Assembly: GCF_000165425.1 (NCBI RefSeq)
Contig: NW_001798976.1
Coordinates: forward strand, 2,590 to 66,589
From: Paramecium tetraurelia
Taxonomy: Eukaryota > Ciliophora > Oligohymenophorea > Peniculida > Parameciidae
DNA length: 64,000 nt
Reading direction: 5' to 3'
Every line of letters begins with the position of its first letter. The first letter of the stretch is position 1. Positions 12,389 to 23,986 of the stretch are shown here, one piece after another. Under the pieces are notes generated by a model. It ran no database searches. It was given only the letters and a program-made list of their open reading frames with translations, and was not told where the DNA came from. The translations under genes and the position numbers were made by a program.

Positions 12389-13216
12389 ATGTTACAAACA
12401 CTTTAAACTGTTTTAAATAATATGCAGACCAAAAGTAAATAATCAGATCAGAGAATAGAGAATTTGTATGTTAGTTTTTAAGAAATCTATTAAATCAAAA
12501 ATAATTTAAATAATCCATGTTCAACTAAGCATAATATGCTATATTAGGTAAGACCAGAAGTTTTCAATTAAATATTAATATTTTTAGATATTAAACAAAT
12601 TTTACAATTTAGATTGGTAAGCAGAAGAGCCAAAGAAACTGTAAAATTACTGCTTCCGAAATAAATACATAATTTATAGTAGTTAATAGATGAATAATAA
12701 AATGACATATAAATTAAGATATAAAGTGCATAGCAGGCAGGCAACGATCAAGATTAGCGATAAAGTTTGTAAGCAGCTTTGGATGGAATAGCAAGAATTA
12801 ATAAAGCTCATATTGTTGAGCTGAAAAGCTTTGCCAGACCACCTGAATTAGTTGAAAAGATTATTAATTTAACTTGCTTTGCTTTAGATCCGACTTTTAA
12901 AATGTAAAAAGATAATTGGAAGGAATGCATAAAGTACCTAAATTAATACAACGTTATAGAACTCCTTAAAACTCATGATATTAGTAGCATAAGCGAAAAA
13001 CAGATATAATAGCTTGAATAGGTTAAGAGTATTTCAGAATAATAAGCAGCTGCAATTTCTCTAGTCGCAAGTTCTATCCTCATTTATTTGAAAGCTGTGT
13101 TAGAATTAAGATAGTCTTAAGTTTACGTGAATTAACATGCAATAAAAGAATTAGAAAGCAAAGTAAAGAAAGAAAAACAATTGATTGATGAACTAGGAAA
13201 GATCATTAATAATTGA
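12389..13216 (+). CDS. F-box-like / dynein-stalk-like protein, copy 2
   Basis: A second intact 275-codon frame (ATG 12389, TGA 13214-13216) lies 637 bp downstream of copy 1 on the same strand. Its first ~115 residues are almost identical to copy 1, including the F-box-like stretch (FNQILIFLDIKQILQFRL). The stalk half is more diverged and closer to the dynein consensus: ALDGIARINKAHIVEL, KSFARPPELVEKI, then DNWKECIKYL and the return helix IKELESKVKKEKQL. The RPPEL element corresponds to the K-P-P-E turn at the base of the dynein microtubule-binding domain. Tandem duplication is the likely origin. Product and partners are unknown; the domain assignments are by eye. Confidence 0.75.
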
Positions 13217-13432
13217 GAATCAGTTTATTATACCAAAATTATAAACAATAAAACTAGAAGAAATAGAATTTCTAATTTTATCTTTCTTTAGTAAATTGAC
13301 TTTTAAAGTATGATCCATAATGCACTTTCAATTAAAATTCCTCTTCTTATGACACTAATTATTTTCTGGGTATTATTAGTGTTATTTCATTTCATCATAA
13401 ATGTTACTTAAATTTCAATTTTTTATTCTAAA

Positions 13433-15435
13433 ATGAGAAAAGAATACAATAGCAGGTGACAAAGTTGTATGAAATCTTAGCAAATAAATGAAATATAAAT
13501 TTAGAAATGTCAAATAGAGTAACCAAATAGATATGTATGTTCGGAGAATAATAAGTGAAAATGCAGTTTAGATGACTTCAGAATCTTAAAATTAGATGGA
13601 AGTAGATATGACTGAAGGGAAGTTTAATGAATTATTTTATATTTATTGTTAGAAAAAGATAATTTTAACAAAACAAAATGTAAGATTATTAATCATAGAG
13701 GAGGTGGATAGATAATTTAAGAGACTGAATAATTTGAGTAGAGCTTAGATTCAAAAATTAATATAGGAACTTAGGTATTATAAAAAGAGAAATAGAAATT
13801 ATGAAATAAAAATAAAAAAAAATAAAAATTTGATGTCAATAATGGTAGATTAATTTTACAATTTATATGATAATCAATAAAATTACGCTTTGAAAAAGCA
13901 TCCTTATTAATTATTATAATATTATTAGGAATTTTCGACATATTTACAATCTACAAAAAGCTTTATGATTATTAGAACATATTTAATATAATTAATTATT
14001 TATAGAATCACTATTATTAACAGAAATGTAATAGGAAACACAAAACAAGAAAATCACCTTTAAATTTCTTAATGTATTGAGAATTTATATATTAGTAATT
14101 GAAACTTATGATCAAGCCATCTTAATAAATAGTGTAGATCACTCATGCATTCGTAACAATATTAAGTGGAACAATAGCATCAATTCAAGGAAATTAAATA
14201 AAGTCTGAATGGTAGTCAATAAAACATTGTTTACGAAATACAAATGAGATTCTGGAAATTATTAATGATACACAAACATTTTAAAAAAGGGTACGTTTCG
14301 AAAATCTAGAGAAATCAATGTAGATTTTATAATCAATTCAATAATAAAGCGAAGATGAGTAAAGAGATGAGACATTTGACATAATACAAGAAGCTTTGAA
14401 CTAGTTATTAACTATTGCAAAGCCTTTGTTTAAAAATCTACTATTGTGTAAAAGAAGCAATTCAAGAAATAGATCATTAAGTTAATAAGGTTTTGAGAAA
14501 GCTAATTAACTTCAATAATCCTAGAAGTCATTCAGCAATAAGACCAATATCTCTTAATCTTAATTAAATCAAAGTAATAGCAAAATCAATAGACCCAAAA
14601 GTCAATAATCAAATCTTAGTTGTAGTCGTTCTTCATCAAAATCTAAAGACTATTAATAACGAGTGATAGAAGCTCAAATTAAAAAAGTAAATTTTACATT
14701 AAAGGTAGCAATCAAGATTGGACAGGATATTAAAATTGCAGACCAATAAGCCGTCAGCAACTTCGTAGATAAAAAAAATGATTGAGGGTTAATAATCATT
14801 AAATAGATCATATAGATCAAATAGCAAGGAATCGTTAATGAAATAGGAAATTGAGAAAAACAAATCAATAATTAAGAAATTGAAATAATAAGAAAATTCA
14901 ATCAANNNNNNNNNNNNNNNNNNNNNNNNNNNNNNNNNNNNNNNNNNNNNNNNNNNNNNNNNNNNNNNNNNNNNNNNNNNNNNNNNNNNNNNNNNNNNNN
15001 NNNNNNNNNNNNNNNNNNNNNNNNNNNNNNNNNNNNNNNNNNNNNNNNNNNNNNNTTTTTCCTTAATAATTGTGTCTCAACTGTGTGGGCCAGATGATCA
15101 AATGGGAAATAGAAAGAGAAAGTAAAAGAATTAGAGAAAATGAAAAAGTGAATTAAATTCAAGATGAAATTAATAGATATAAGATAAGTTGGTTAAAAGA
15201 TTAAGAAATTAAATAGGAAAAAAGAAAAAGTAGTAAAAAATAAAAATGTTTTAACAAACAAAATAGTACAAATAACGGGAGTTGGAGAAATAATTCTATC
15301 AATTACGATGAAAATAAAGATAGCAGTTTGAAACAGGACCTTTTGTTATCTGAAAAAGTCAAAAATGAAAAGGAATAATCTTTAAGTAAAATATTAAAAA
15401 CAATCAATAATTCTAAATAGAAATAGTTGAAATGA
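13433..15435 (+). CDS. Gln/Lys-rich coiled-coil protein, interrupted by assembly gap
   Basis: ATG 13433 opens MRKEYNS and, after a 25-nt intron near 13457, a hydrophilic protein rich in Q, N, K and R. Predicted helices such as FKRLNNLSRAQIQKL and IQEALNQLLTIAKPLF and a serine-rich linker (SRSSSKSK) are seen before the N-run. After the gap the frame resumes with strongly charged coiled coil (WEIERESKRIRENEKV) and ends at TGA 15433-15435. Splicing around 14040-14220 is unclear, because two frames are used without an obvious intron. No catalytic domain is recognised. A cytoskeletal or basal-body scaffold would fit, but that is a guess. It converges with the protease gene, with stops 29 bp apart. 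Confidence 0.5.
14906..15055. other. Assembly gap of 150 N
   Basis: An uninterrupted run of 150 N lies inside the coiled-coil gene. The second gap in the window has exactly the same length, which suggests a placeholder or estimated size. The true missing length and frame are unknown. Confidence 0.95.
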
Positions 15436-15464
15436 GGCATAATCTATTATTTTAATATTTTATT

Positions 15465-16712
15465 TCATTTTTCCTTTTTAACAATATTAAATAATTCTGT
15501 TTTTCTTATATTATTAATTACTTCCTATGTAATTTAATCTAAGCTAATATTTGAGATCAAATATTTTAAATACGCACAGATAAAAATACCAGAATCGTTT
15601 GGTTAAGCTAATTAAGGACATTCAGATATAATAATATCTTTTGACTTCCAAGAGATTGTCAAATTATATTGTTTGACGATTGGTTCAATCATATTCCATA
15701 TATGCTTGCAAGTTGTAACATAAAATATTGCCTTTTTTTTAGAACAACTATCATAAACCTTCATTTTTATATCCTAACCTTCAAAAAGTAATTCTAGTAG
15801 AATCCAATGGCCATTTGAATTGACAATAACAAAGATTTGTTAATAAACTTACCAAAATTATCCTTTAAAATAAGAAAATTCAGCAAAATAATTAAGTATA
15901 TCTATTTTTTGTTATTCAAATAAGAAATAAGGAATAATGAGAGTTCTTTTATATGCTTATATTTCAGCTAGTGACTTTAGATTAAAGAACTTTTCTGAAT
16001 CAATATAATTTATGTAGTTAAGATACGCTTCTATGATTGAATCATTTATGGCCTTTTCTGACAAAAGAGAAGAAAGATGATCTTTACTTAATTCAACATC
16101 GAACTTGGTCCATTTGTCATTCTATTTAACTTACGGCTTTTATTATTAGGGTTAAGGTGGTGTTTATTTTACTCCTGATTTGATTCTAAATGTTTTATTG
16201 GTACTTCGATCTTCTTGAATAAAGGATTATTGCAACATTGATTATTGCAAATTTTGTTATTTAATCAGTATGCTCCCATCCTAATTATATTCTTAGAATT
16301 TTTCAATCAAGGAAAGCTTTTGGAAAACCCCATCTACTTTTTTATTATTTGTTTTTCCATAGTATTCTGTTCCCCTACCATCGATTTAATCATTTTAAAA
16401 TTAACCCTCATAAACAAAATAATTGTTATTGCAATAGGCATCATATTGCTTTATATAGATTTTACCATTTCCATGCATTTTATTATTTTGAATTTCTCCA
16501 ATATAAACATAATCTTTTTGGATTATCATTTATTCCTTAGTATTCTTTTTTTAGACAATTAACTTAAATTATTTTGAATCCTGATTATCAAACTATTATT
16601 ATGAATTATTATTGAAGAAGATGAATTCAAATTTGAATTCTTAAGTTGGCTATTCTTATTGTTATTCTTAAGGAGGCTTTGATTCTTTTTTCAGTTTCAA
16701 ACCAAGACGCAT
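15465..16712 (-). CDS. MORN-repeat protein with Ulp1/SENP-type (C48) cysteine protease domain
   Basis: The minus-strand frame is open from ATG at 16712 (MRLGLKLKKES) to TGA 15467-15465. After a Q/N-rich leader come two MORN-like repeats (VYIGEIQNNKMHGNGKI; FVYEGQFQNDQIDGRG). A proline/glutamine linker (QTPPQPQQQKPQ) leads to a C-terminal Ulp1-like domain: KWTKFDVELSKDHLSSLL, a catalytic-type His in GHWILLEL, Asp in MKVYDSCSKK, and Gln...Cys in QPNDSGIFICAYL. These match the H-D-Q-C arrangement of C48 peptidases, which remove SUMO or related modifiers. MORN repeats may recruit the enzyme to membranes or cytoskeleton. A further open frame at about 16760-17000 (KTFKPSKCLCKSFK, KNERDIRNTRN) may be an upstream exon, so the start is provisional. 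About 415 residues. Confidence 0.7.
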
Positions 16713-17062
16713 AAAAATAGATATAAATATTATTAAAATATTAATTCTCTGAAATACTTCCCAATTGATTTTATTTTTCATATATTATTTTAAATAAAAT
16801 GTTCCGAGTATTCCTAATGTCTCTCTCATTCTTTTGAGGATCATGATATTCCGAAAAATCCTCTATTTTTTAATTAAATTATTGAATTATCACTTCCCTC
16901 AAAATGTCATTCTAATTTTGCAATTCTTCTTTAAATAATAATTTTAGCTTGAAGCTTTTACATAAACACTTAGATGGCTTAAAAGTTTTTACTTCAGCTA
17001 CAGAATGTAATTAAGTATTTATTAATTATTTTTTAATTAATTGTTTAAAATAAAAAAAAGCC

Positions 17063-17135
17063 GCCCTCCAAGGGGGTCGAACCCTTGACATTTGGCTTAA
17101 AAGGCCAACGCTCTGACCAACTGAGCTAGGAGGGC
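17063..17135 (-). tRNA. tRNA-Lys (anticodon TTT)
   Basis: 73 nt that fold as a complete cloverleaf on the minus strand. The acceptor stem GCCCTCC pairs with GGAGGGC. The D-arm reads GCTCAGTTGGTCAGAGC. The anticodon stem TTGGC/GCCAA closes the loop CTTTTAA, giving anticodon TTT. The T-arm is AAGGG-TTCGACC-CCCTT. The 3' CCA is not encoded, as expected in a eukaryote, and there is no intron. It reads AAA lysine codons, which are very frequent in this A+T-rich genome. Confidence 0.95.
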
Positions 17136-17300
17136 TGGATTAATTATTTAATTGATTAAGATTATTAATATTTCTTGATTTGTAATTTGATTCCAATTAA
17201 AATTTAAAATAGTTGAATAAATAAAATACTACAAATTTATTAATGAAAAGACTTTATAATTTAAAAATAATAATATCTATAATTTATAAGCATTTATCAA

Positions 17301-18036
17301 ATGGGATCAAAATATTTATAAAAATATCCAGTGTCTGAAGGTTTCCACTAAATTTTACATGATTTTGCCAGAGAAGTAAGTAGTATTTTAGATTAAAGGT
17401 ATTAAGAGATTAACCAGAAAATATTATAAAATATGGAGTTGATTATTTTGAATGCATGGTTTAAGAAAAGGAATTTAAATTTGAAAGCAAATACAACATT
17501 GCTAAAGGAAGCAACAGGCGAAGTGCAGTAGGTAATTAAATTAATAGAATAACATAAACAGTATGTAAGAAAAATAAAATAATTTATTAACCAGGAGTAT
17601 ACACAAATCCACCTAACCTTCAAATGTGACTGGAATAGCAAAAAATATATAGTAGAAAAAGACCTGAATATAAAAATGGGTAAAAACTAGGATCTGGAAA
17701 CGGAAACAATGTTCTTATATCAGTACTTTAGGAAGTTAGCCAAAAGAGAAAATAGCAGCATAAGAAAATGTCAATGATTTTTTATGTAAGATTGCAAACG
17801 ATATTGACAAATTTGAAAATAAAAATTAGATGATGAGAATCTGAATGATATTGAGGAGGAATCACCAAAGTTAACCAGCTTTGTAATTAAATAATATTAA
17901 TATATTTAGGATGTTAAAGACATGCTAAATATTATTAAAATTTAAGCAGTATCTATCTGAAAAATAGTTTGTAGAAAAGGAATAAGAAAAATAGTAAAAA
18001 AATTAGAAGTAATTTTGTTAAGAGAAGGAAGAATGA
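17301..18036 (+). CDS. RIIa (dimerisation/docking)-domain protein with IQ-like motif
   Basis: ATG 17301 starts MGSKYLQKYPVSEGFHQIL. Removing a 23-nt intron (about 17374-17396) gives HDFAREVLRDQPENIIKYG followed by VDYFECMVQ, a close match to the RIIa/R2D2 domain that docks A-kinase anchoring-type amphipathic helices. Such domains occur in axonemal proteins of the ROPN1/SPA17 type. The middle (about 17500-17850) needs two or three more short introns whose positions I could not settle. Near the C-terminus the segment MLNIIKIQAFVEKEQ resembles a degenerate IQ calmodulin-binding motif once a 19-nt intron is removed. The stop is TGA 18034-18036. A ciliary signalling adaptor is likely by family; the partner is unknown. 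It is transcribed away from the tRNA gene. Confidence 0.7.
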
Positions 18037-18158
18037 TGAAATTTAAATAAAATCATAATAAATAATTAAATAGATTTTTTATTATATAAGTTTTGTTATT
18101 AAAATTAATAGATGAAAATTTGTAAAATAGTAAACTTAAACATTTAAAATTAATAATT

Positions 18159-18983
18159 ATGTATCAATAAAAAATGCTATTAAAAGAAAAAATAGGAGAT
18201 GGCTATTCAAGCAATCTGCATCTATGTGATTATCAAGGCAAGTAAAGTGTAATAAAAATTTACAAGGAAGATTATCCAATTAAACTCAGAAATAAGGAAA
18301 TCAAAATATTGAAAAGTTTAGATCATCCTCATATCTTAAAAATGATTGATCATCATCCTGAGAACGACTACATTATTTTTGAATAACTGACGACTGATTT
18401 TTTTACAATAGTTAAAAATTAGAATAGATTGGATGTTAGAGCAGTGAAGTAGATCCTTATAGAATTAGGGGAGGCTATCCAATACCTTCACAAATTTAAC
18501 TATGTACATCGAGATATTAAATTACAAAATCTCATGCTGAACAACCACTTACAAATGATACTAATAGATTTTGGCTTTGCTGATCTTGTAGATGACTAAG
18601 AATAGAACATCAGAAGTTGTGGAACATAAAATTATATGTCACCAGAATTACTAATTTCCTAAAAATACATACGATCAAATCTGTTGAAAAGATCTGACAT
18701 TTTTGCCTTGGCTGTCCTAATATTTATTCTCTATTTTGGATTTCCTCCATTCTCTGAAGCTACTGTAAAATGTCCTTATTGGAGGTTGATCTCTAAAAAT
18801 AATTGGGTGAAATTTTGGAAAATAGTAAATAGAAATTCTAAATTAAATGACATCATATTTTAAGAATTATTTGAAAATATGATATCACCCAATCTTGAGG
18901 ATAGATATACTATTGAATAAGTACTGAATCATCCCTGGATTGATGGAAACCACGATTTAGGCTATTTAATAAATATTATTTGA
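18159..18983 (+). CDS. Serine/threonine protein kinase
   Basis: An intron-free frame of 274 codons, ATG 18159 to TGA 18981-18983, holding a complete small kinase domain. The glycine-rich loop is IGDGYSSNLHLC, the ATP-binding lysine is in SVIKIYKED, the catalytic loop is HRDIKLQNLM, the metal-binding motif is DFGFAD, and the activation segment ends SCGTQNYMSPELL. The C-lobe has the conserved Asp in RSDIFALAVL and ends near HPWIDG. There is almost nothing outside the catalytic domain. The second glycine of the G-loop consensus GxGxxG is kept but the third is Ser, a common variation. It resembles the CAMK/ULK-like expansions of ciliates; the substrate is unknown. It converges tail to tail with the gene ending at 19005. 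Confidence 0.88.
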
Positions 18984-19004
18984 ATATATATATAGAGTTT
19001 TATT

Positions 19005-22000
19005 TCATTATTCATAATATCCCTTAAATTTTATTATCTTGAATATTCCTACCACTTCATCTATAAATAAGCTCTAATATAAGTATGTTAAAAATAAATC
19101 ACAAAATATTGAATCTAAGATAAATTCTATTAAAACACCAACCAACAAATACATATCAAATTTAAATTCCAATCCGTACATTTACCAAATTCCAATTATC
19201 ATATTCCCAAAAAATAAGATTACCCATAATATCCAATAAAAGCCTAACACTTTGCCTTTTCTTTTCTTTCTAAATGCTAATGCTAAGCCTCCATATAAAT
19301 AATTGCATATCCAAGTTTATATGATTACTAACAAATAATATGCAGTAAGCATTCCAAATTTGAATGGCAATGATGATAAATATACAGATGTAAATGTCAC
19401 ATACATCTAAATTTAGATTATATAGAGCGATAACTTTTATAAAGAGAATTCTAGAGAAGAGGCTGTAAAAATGGCATTTATAGGATAAACACTCCAAAAA
19501 TTTCTTGATTTCTTCTTATTTTTGACTTAACTCATTGGATTCTAAACCAAATTATTTCCAGTTTGCACTGTCTCATAGATATCAGAGAATTTCTTTGACT
19601 TTTTTTTTTTGATTGGTCTCTTGTATAAAATGCATAGCAAAGTAAGAAAAGATAAAAACAACCCAATTAAAGTCATTGAAATGGCAAAAGCACTATTTTA
19701 GACAGTTTTAACAAATTTGAATCCTTATGGTATTTCGAAAATGCTTGACAAACCAGATGAATTGGTAGTTACATTTTTAACTATTTAAACATAAGTACCA
19801 AAATCCCCTAAAGTATTTACTTAACAAATTGTGTAATACTTACATTTTAATAACGTGGCCTTAGTATTTTCCCAGATTTATTTATCTTCATTCCATTGTA
19901 CACAAACATTATTCTCATTAAGATCTGCATAATATTAATCACTTTTTGGAACAACAATAACCATATTCATTCCAGTTACTGGCAATATTTTTCCAGATTT
20001 TATTATTTGTATTCTAGAAATAGTTGAATTAATAGTTTAACCAGAAGATCTATGATTTTAATAGTAAAGATGCATTTAGTTGAAAATTAAAGGAGTTTGT
20101 GCATCTGATTACAGAATTTTAATTTCTGCAAGGTTCTCCTCTGTCAAATAAATTTATGGACTTAATAATTTTTTATCATTATCACAAGTACCATATGATT
20201 TAACAAAATTATATTTAAATGCAGAATATGAGTCATCACTAAATAAATCAAATTTTCCTATCACTTATTTATGAAAAGGTCCTGCAGTATTTTAAATTTC
20301 TGAAATCATAATATCTTCAGATTATTTTAATATTGCATTAAATAATGAATTATCCAGATTAGTTAATTTCTGAGCTGCAATGTTTTCCTATTAATATAAG
20401 TTTTTAGAGATAGCTCCAATAGCAGTAAAGTATTTTACATCAAAATTTAAGGCGATTTATTTATCAAGAGCTTATTAGAATTATTTAATATTGCTTTCTG
20501 TGACTGCATAAGTAGTATCTGATATCAATTGAATTATTTCGACATAGTTTGGATCAAATATAGTTTGGGTATTCAAATAAGTCAGTAATTCAGTTTGTAA
20601 TTTAATGAAATCAGATGTAGTTGTGAATTAACATCGACTTCCTGATATATTCTAAATACATTTACAAGATATCAATAGACATCTACCATACATATTGCAT
20701 TATTTATCACTCTGACAGAAAAAGCCTTTGGAATTAAGAGTACCTATAAATGGATAAGGTCCAAGACTTGAGGTAGAAACAAGGATGTTGCCATAAGCCA
20801 ATGCATCATTCGAATTAGTTGCAGATGTCAATTAAAACCCAGATGTCTCTGATGTGCATTAACCATTATATAGGATTAATGAACTTTGACATTTTGTACA
20901 AGTATTCAGGGCAGTACACTGAGTACAAGTAACTGGACACTAAAGACAATTCTATTCCTCTAAATAATAACCATCCTTGCATTATTTGCAAGTATATTGA
21001 TTGGTTGTTGAAGTATCAGATTATAATTCGCATTTATAACAATTCTATAAATTAATAATAGATCCAGAGCAATCTAAACAATAATAGGTAGGATTTGACG
21101 AACCTAATGAATTATCAGTCAATTTCAAGAACCCTGGCAAACAAGTGTTGCATTAAAAACTACTTCCTAAATTAATACAAGTATCACAGTTTTCAAATAA
21201 AGAACCACACTTCATACATTATTACGTGCTAGTTAATACATATCCAGCTTCACATTTTTAACATATTATATTATTAGTTGTTCCTGCTGACATTGTGTTT
21301 AAACAAGTTTAACAGCCGATATTAAAACCAGAACATAAATAGCAATACTATTTACTATTATCATAATAATAATTATTTGTACAACTTGTACATTTATTTA
21401 TAATGCATTATTCACAACTTGCATATTTAGCAGAACAAGCAGTACATTTCCCTTAGGGATTAATGAAGTAGCCATCTGAACACTTTGTGCATGTTGAATT
21501 TGAACAAGTAACACAATTTGTCATCAAAGCTGTTTAACTTTCGCATTAACCAACACAAGATAAAGCATTAGATCCTTTGACATAACCTGTTTGACATTGA
21601 GAACATATTTTCTTAAAGATTTATGAGTCTCCACAAGTACTACAATATTTGATTGGACAGTTTTCACATTTTTTACCAATTAATATGTAATCACTAATGC
21701 ATTTTAAACATACTGTCAAATCTTAATTAAATAAGAGACAATTCTTATCATCTAATGAACATAATTTATTTTCAGTAGATTAATAACCATCATTGCATTT
21801 GCCGCAATATGTCTTTTATGTTTCATCTATATAAAAGGTTGATCCAACTTAACAGTTTAAAATTTCAGGGAAACAAAATGTAGAGTTTGTATGTTTTGCA
21901 TATCCAGTAATACATGTTGAACATTTATCATCTTAATGTATCTCACATTACTTAATATCTTAGTAGCAAAGAGTTCCATTTACAGATACATGATAATTGT

Positions 22001-22418
22001 TCTCACATTTATTACATTTTCCAGTTTAAAAATAATATTTGCAATTCTAAATCTCATTAGTGTTGATACAAATCTGAGTTTTATCATCTTAGTTTTTTAA
22101 TATATATTTATCTTAGCATTTAGAACATAAAGCATCCACTTAAATTGAACAATATAATATTTTCAACCAACATTTTCCATTTGACAACAAATAATTATCA
22201 ACACATCCTTTACAATCTCTCTATTATTATATTGTTTAATCACAAGTTGCTGCACTTGTACAGATGTCCTTTTCACCAACAATATAATTTCCACAATCTA
22301 AACAATTTAAAATTGTCTAAAAACAATACAATCCATTTTCTAATCCATTGTCACATGAACAATAAGAATTCTCGCCGTTCGTAATCCATATTAGAATAAA
22401 CAATCCAACTATGAACAT
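19005..22418 (-). CDS. Large cysteine-rich membrane protein with GPS-like motif and multipass C-terminus
   Basis: The minus-strand ATG at 22418 begins a signal peptide (MFIVGLFILIWITNG). About 500 residues of furin/EGF-like cysteine-rich repeats follow, with regular CxxC spacing (CLDCGNYIVGEKDIC, CDQTIQQQRDCKGC). A beta-rich, less cysteine-rich region then leads to CVQWNEDKQIW ... C ... CQVNTLGDFGTYV. That C-W-W-C-C-L-x-F spacing resembles the GPS autoproteolysis site of adhesion receptors and polycystin-like proteins. After it lie a first membrane helix (SAFAISMTLIGLFLSFLTLL), a basic loop (YKRPIKKKKSKK) and several more helices, ending at TGA 19007-19005. About 1,120 residues. It is probably a surface receptor or polycystin-related protein; no channel pore was recognised. 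It shares its general plan with the gene at 289-4527. Confidence 0.7.
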
Positions 22419-22644
22419 AAGTATTATTTAAATTTCCTATTTATATATATTTTAATATTAAAAAGTCTTATATATTTGTGTAAAATTCAAATTTTATTTC
22501 CTCTCTTGCTACACATTTCATCATAAACTTTAATAAGGCATATTAATTTTTCATTGGAGGTCAAATTAGCATATTTCACAAAAATTATTCTAATTAATGC
22601 ATTATATTATTAAAATATATTATATAAACAACAATAATTGTAAA

Positions 22645-23697
22645 TCAAATCTTTAGTATATGCTATTGGATATGACTTTTTAGATTCTATAGAGGATTGC
22701 CTTCTGCATTTTAATGATGTATTGGATGATTAAATTGAGAATATTTGAATGCTATTTCGCACCCTTTGTAATAGTCACGAACTCCTTTATCATTATTTGG
22801 CTTACAAAAGTTACAAATTGAAGGAATTTTCTCGATACCTTAAAAAAGGAAAGATGACAATATATTGCTTATATCATAATATTCTTCTTTTTAAGCACTA
22901 AACCATATACAATGAACATTTATAATAGATTATTGAAAATCAACTTCAATAAATTAAAGATTCTTGTCGCTTTCGTATGTGAAATAGACACTTTCATATA
23001 ACAATTCTATTTTAAAATTAATGGGTTAAAATTAAAATAAGAATTATTGATATTGTTGTTATACATATTTTTTAATCTCTTCTACTGAGCTATTCTTCAT
23101 ATGACTCTGATCTAAAATGTAGGAAGGTAAAAATAATATATTTATTCTCTGAAAATCTTTTTATAAGAATTTGTCCCAATTATAATGATTTAAATACATA
23201 AGATATGCATTTAAAACACTTATGCTCCCATTTTTTAATTCTTATTAAGTGATTTTTTAATTATAAAAATATGTTTAGTTCTTATCCATCTAAATATTAG
23301 AAAAGTATATTAATTCTTTAGATTGACCTTAAGGTCGATATTCCTCATCAGAATATATATCGGAAATAGTAATTCTATTATCCTTCTCATGATATTTACA
23401 ACATTTCCAATTATTATTTTTATCAATTTAAAATTTATATACTAATTGCTCACTTTCGTCTTTTTAATATGATATATTATCCTTGATCAACTTCATGTAT
23501 CCATAATTAGAACTTTAACTTTTTTCTAAAGGAATGATTTATTCGTATAAATTTAAGCTGAATTTCCTATAAGAAATCCCATCATTTTGTTTATTCTCTA
23601 TAAATTTAAAAAAGCTGTATAACTTCAAGCTCAATATTACAATAAATATGCCTATTAAGATTAGGAGCACTACCAATGCAATTTATTTATTTTCCAT
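22645..23697 (-). CDS. Hypothetical single-pass membrane protein
   Basis: An uninterrupted 350-residue minus-strand frame, ATG 23697 to TGA 22647-22645, with no intron. One N-terminal hydrophobic helix (LVVLLILIGIFIVILSLKLY) at residues ~8-30 follows a short polar start, so this is a signal anchor or signal peptide. The remainder is hydrophilic, mixed alpha/beta, with scattered cysteines (WKCCKYHEK; IPSICNFCKP) and no familiar motif. The two CxxC-like pairs could bind metal or form disulfides. Codon use, with many TAA/TAG Gln codons, matches the neighbours, which supports it as a real gene. Function is unknown. Confidence 0.7.
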
Positions 23698-23986
23698 TTA
23701 TAAATAATGAATATTTCAATTGGAAAGCATTTCTGAATCAATAAAAAAAATATTCTATTTAAAATTCTCACTTATATTTCAATTTTTTATTTGAAAAATG
23801 AAGAAATATGTCAAATCTCATGAATAGAAAAGTCAGGTAACAAAATTTTTTTCAATATTCAAAAACATATTTATGATTTAATGCAAAAAAATATTTTAAT
23901 ATTAGCAAGTTATCAGAGTTTAACTCTGATTACTTCTGATTATTAAAATTATTTTATAATAGAACAATTATTATTTTAGAGAAAGC

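Noticed and set aside
16245-16562. Forward hydrophobic 105-codon frame that looks like a membrane protein
   Set aside because: It is antisense to the MORN/Ulp1 protease gene; the opposite strand carries clear MORN and C48 motifs over the same bases.
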